Assembly: GCA_031289895.1 (NCBI GenBank)
Contig: JAITOP010000046.1
Coordinates: 1 to 5,838 of the forward strand
Reading direction: 5' to 3'
Source: Prevotellaceae bacterium
GTDB taxonomy: Bacteria; Bacteroidota; Bacteroidia; Bacteroidales; UBA932
Length of the DNA: 5,838 nt
Position numbers and translations under genes: made by a program. The notes below the pieces were generated by a model that was not told the origin of the DNA, searched no databases, and saw nothing but the letters and a program-made list of their open reading frames with translations. The first letter of the stretch is position 1. Each line of letters opens with the position of its first letter. Below, piece by piece: positions 5,418-5,838 of this stretch.

Positions 5418-5838
5418 CGCTGTAACCTGCCGATACGCTTTGTTCCTGCACTCTTTCTGCTTCGTTCAAATCGTCGCCTTCAAACACAACTACAAGAATC
5501 CATTCGCCTTTCTGCTCTGATATTTTTGCATCAAAACCTTTGTTTTTAGCTTCATTAAAGCATTTTTCGGCATTTGATTTTTCAAGAAAACATCCTACAA
5601 CTGTTTGATATTTACTTCTCAGCCTGCTTGTTGTAACAGGATATGATGCCGATTGTGCGTTAGATGCGCTCGATGTGTTTGATGCGCTCGATGCGTTTGA
5701 TGTGCTTGATGACGGAGAAACTATTCCGCCGCTTCTTTTTCTGATATAAGCATCATCGTAGCCGGCAGCAGCAAATTGGTCTCTTACTCTTGCTGCGTCG
5801 TTTTCATCATCGCTTTCGTACACAATCACAACTATCCA
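5395..5838 (-). CDS. SPOR-domain repeat protein, C-terminal part (5' end beyond window)
   Basis: The frame stays open to the right edge; 147 residues are visible. A GTG at 5829 could be read as a start but lies inside a conserved strand (WIVVIVYE), so the gene almost certainly begins outside the window. Residues 77-147 form a SPOR-like domain (YQTVVGCF, NAEKCFNEAKNKGFDAKI, GEWILVVVFEG, NEAERVQEQ, GYSDAWV). Residues 1-35 repeat its second half without gaps, 19 of 35 identical to residues 113-147, so at least two SPOR units exist. SPOR domains typically bind denuded peptidoglycan at septa and often sit in exported or lipid-anchored proteins; the export signal would be outside the window. The linker at about 36-75 is low-complexity Ser/Ala/Asn/Thr. 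The gene ends 23 bp inside the peptidase gene, suggesting one transcript. Confidence 0.82.
   Translation of the reverse strand, partial: WIVVIVYESDDENDAARVRDQFAAAGYDDAYIRKRSGGIVSPSSSTSNASSASNTSSASNAQSASYPVTTSRLRSKYQTVVGCFLEKSNAEKCFNEAKNKGFDAKISEQKGEWILVVVFEGDDLNEAERVQEQSVSAGYSDAWVRGR
5663..5707. repeat. 9-nt tandem repeats encoding the SPOR linker
   Basis: Five 9-nt units on the plus strand are GATGCGCTC, GATGTGTTT, GATGCGCTC, GATGCGTTT and GATGTGCTT, with decayed units on the left from about 5645. On the coding strand they give Ser-Asn-Ala/Thr and Ser-Ser-Ala triplets. The 9-nt length keeps the reading frame, so slippage would change linker length by three residues without a frameshift. Confidence 0.85.

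Noticed and set aside
5167..5520. Plus-strand open frame of 117 codons
   Set aside because: It overlaps both the peptidase and SPOR genes, whose products have clear family motifs. It has no recognisable domain or promoter.
5827..5829. GTG as start of the SPOR protein
   Set aside because: The three codons upstream still encode W-I-V, which align with W-I-L of the second SPOR unit, so the coding region continues beyond the window.

Overview
The window looks like chromosomal DNA of an AT-rich member of the Bacteroidota, probably order Bacteroidales. Three things support this: a DUF3078 outer-membrane-type protein (a family largely confined to this phylum), a TAnnTTTG-type -7 promoter box in front of it, and genes that lack Shine-Dalgarno sequences. 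Nothing in the window points to a phage, plasmid, transposon or CRISPR locus. It is mostly a housekeeping and envelope region with unusual repeat-rich intergenic spacers.

Layout from left to right. Bases 1-54 (+) are the last 17 codons of mnmE, recognisable by the C-terminal FCIGK motif. Bases 55-278 are the spacer between mnmE and the convergent relA. It holds an 8-9 nt interspersed repeat array, a small CTTTGTG cluster and a 14-nt tandem array. Bases 279-4394 (-) form a compact three-gene unit transcribed right to left: a DUF3078 protein, a type I mannose-6-phosphate isomerase (manA) and a long RelA/SpoT homologue, with gaps of only 12 and 24 bp. A good Bacteroidota promoter lies at 4412-4439. 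Bases 4395-4679 are a spacer holding that promoter, a second copy of the 8-9 nt repeat array and a heptamer array that ends at the next stop codon. Bases 4680-5838 (-) hold a YgjP/DUF45-type zinc metallopeptidase overlapping by 23 bp the end of a SPOR-repeat protein that continues past the right edge.

Main points. (1) The RelA/SpoT protein keeps its (p)ppGpp synthetase residues but has lost several hydrolase residues (HD changed to HE, the following ED lost, LHN changed to LEV), so it is probably a synthetase-only enzyme. (2) Two spacers about 4.4 kb apart share the same repeat vocabulary in the same orientation, each beside different short tandem arrays. This suggests a genome-wide family of intergenic repeats. 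(3) The SPOR protein has at least two related SPOR units joined by a Ser/Ala/Asn linker encoded by 9-nt DNA repeats. (4) A strong hairpin lies inside the 5' coding part of the peptidase gene. I see no convincing new multi-gene system; the repeat family is the least explained element.
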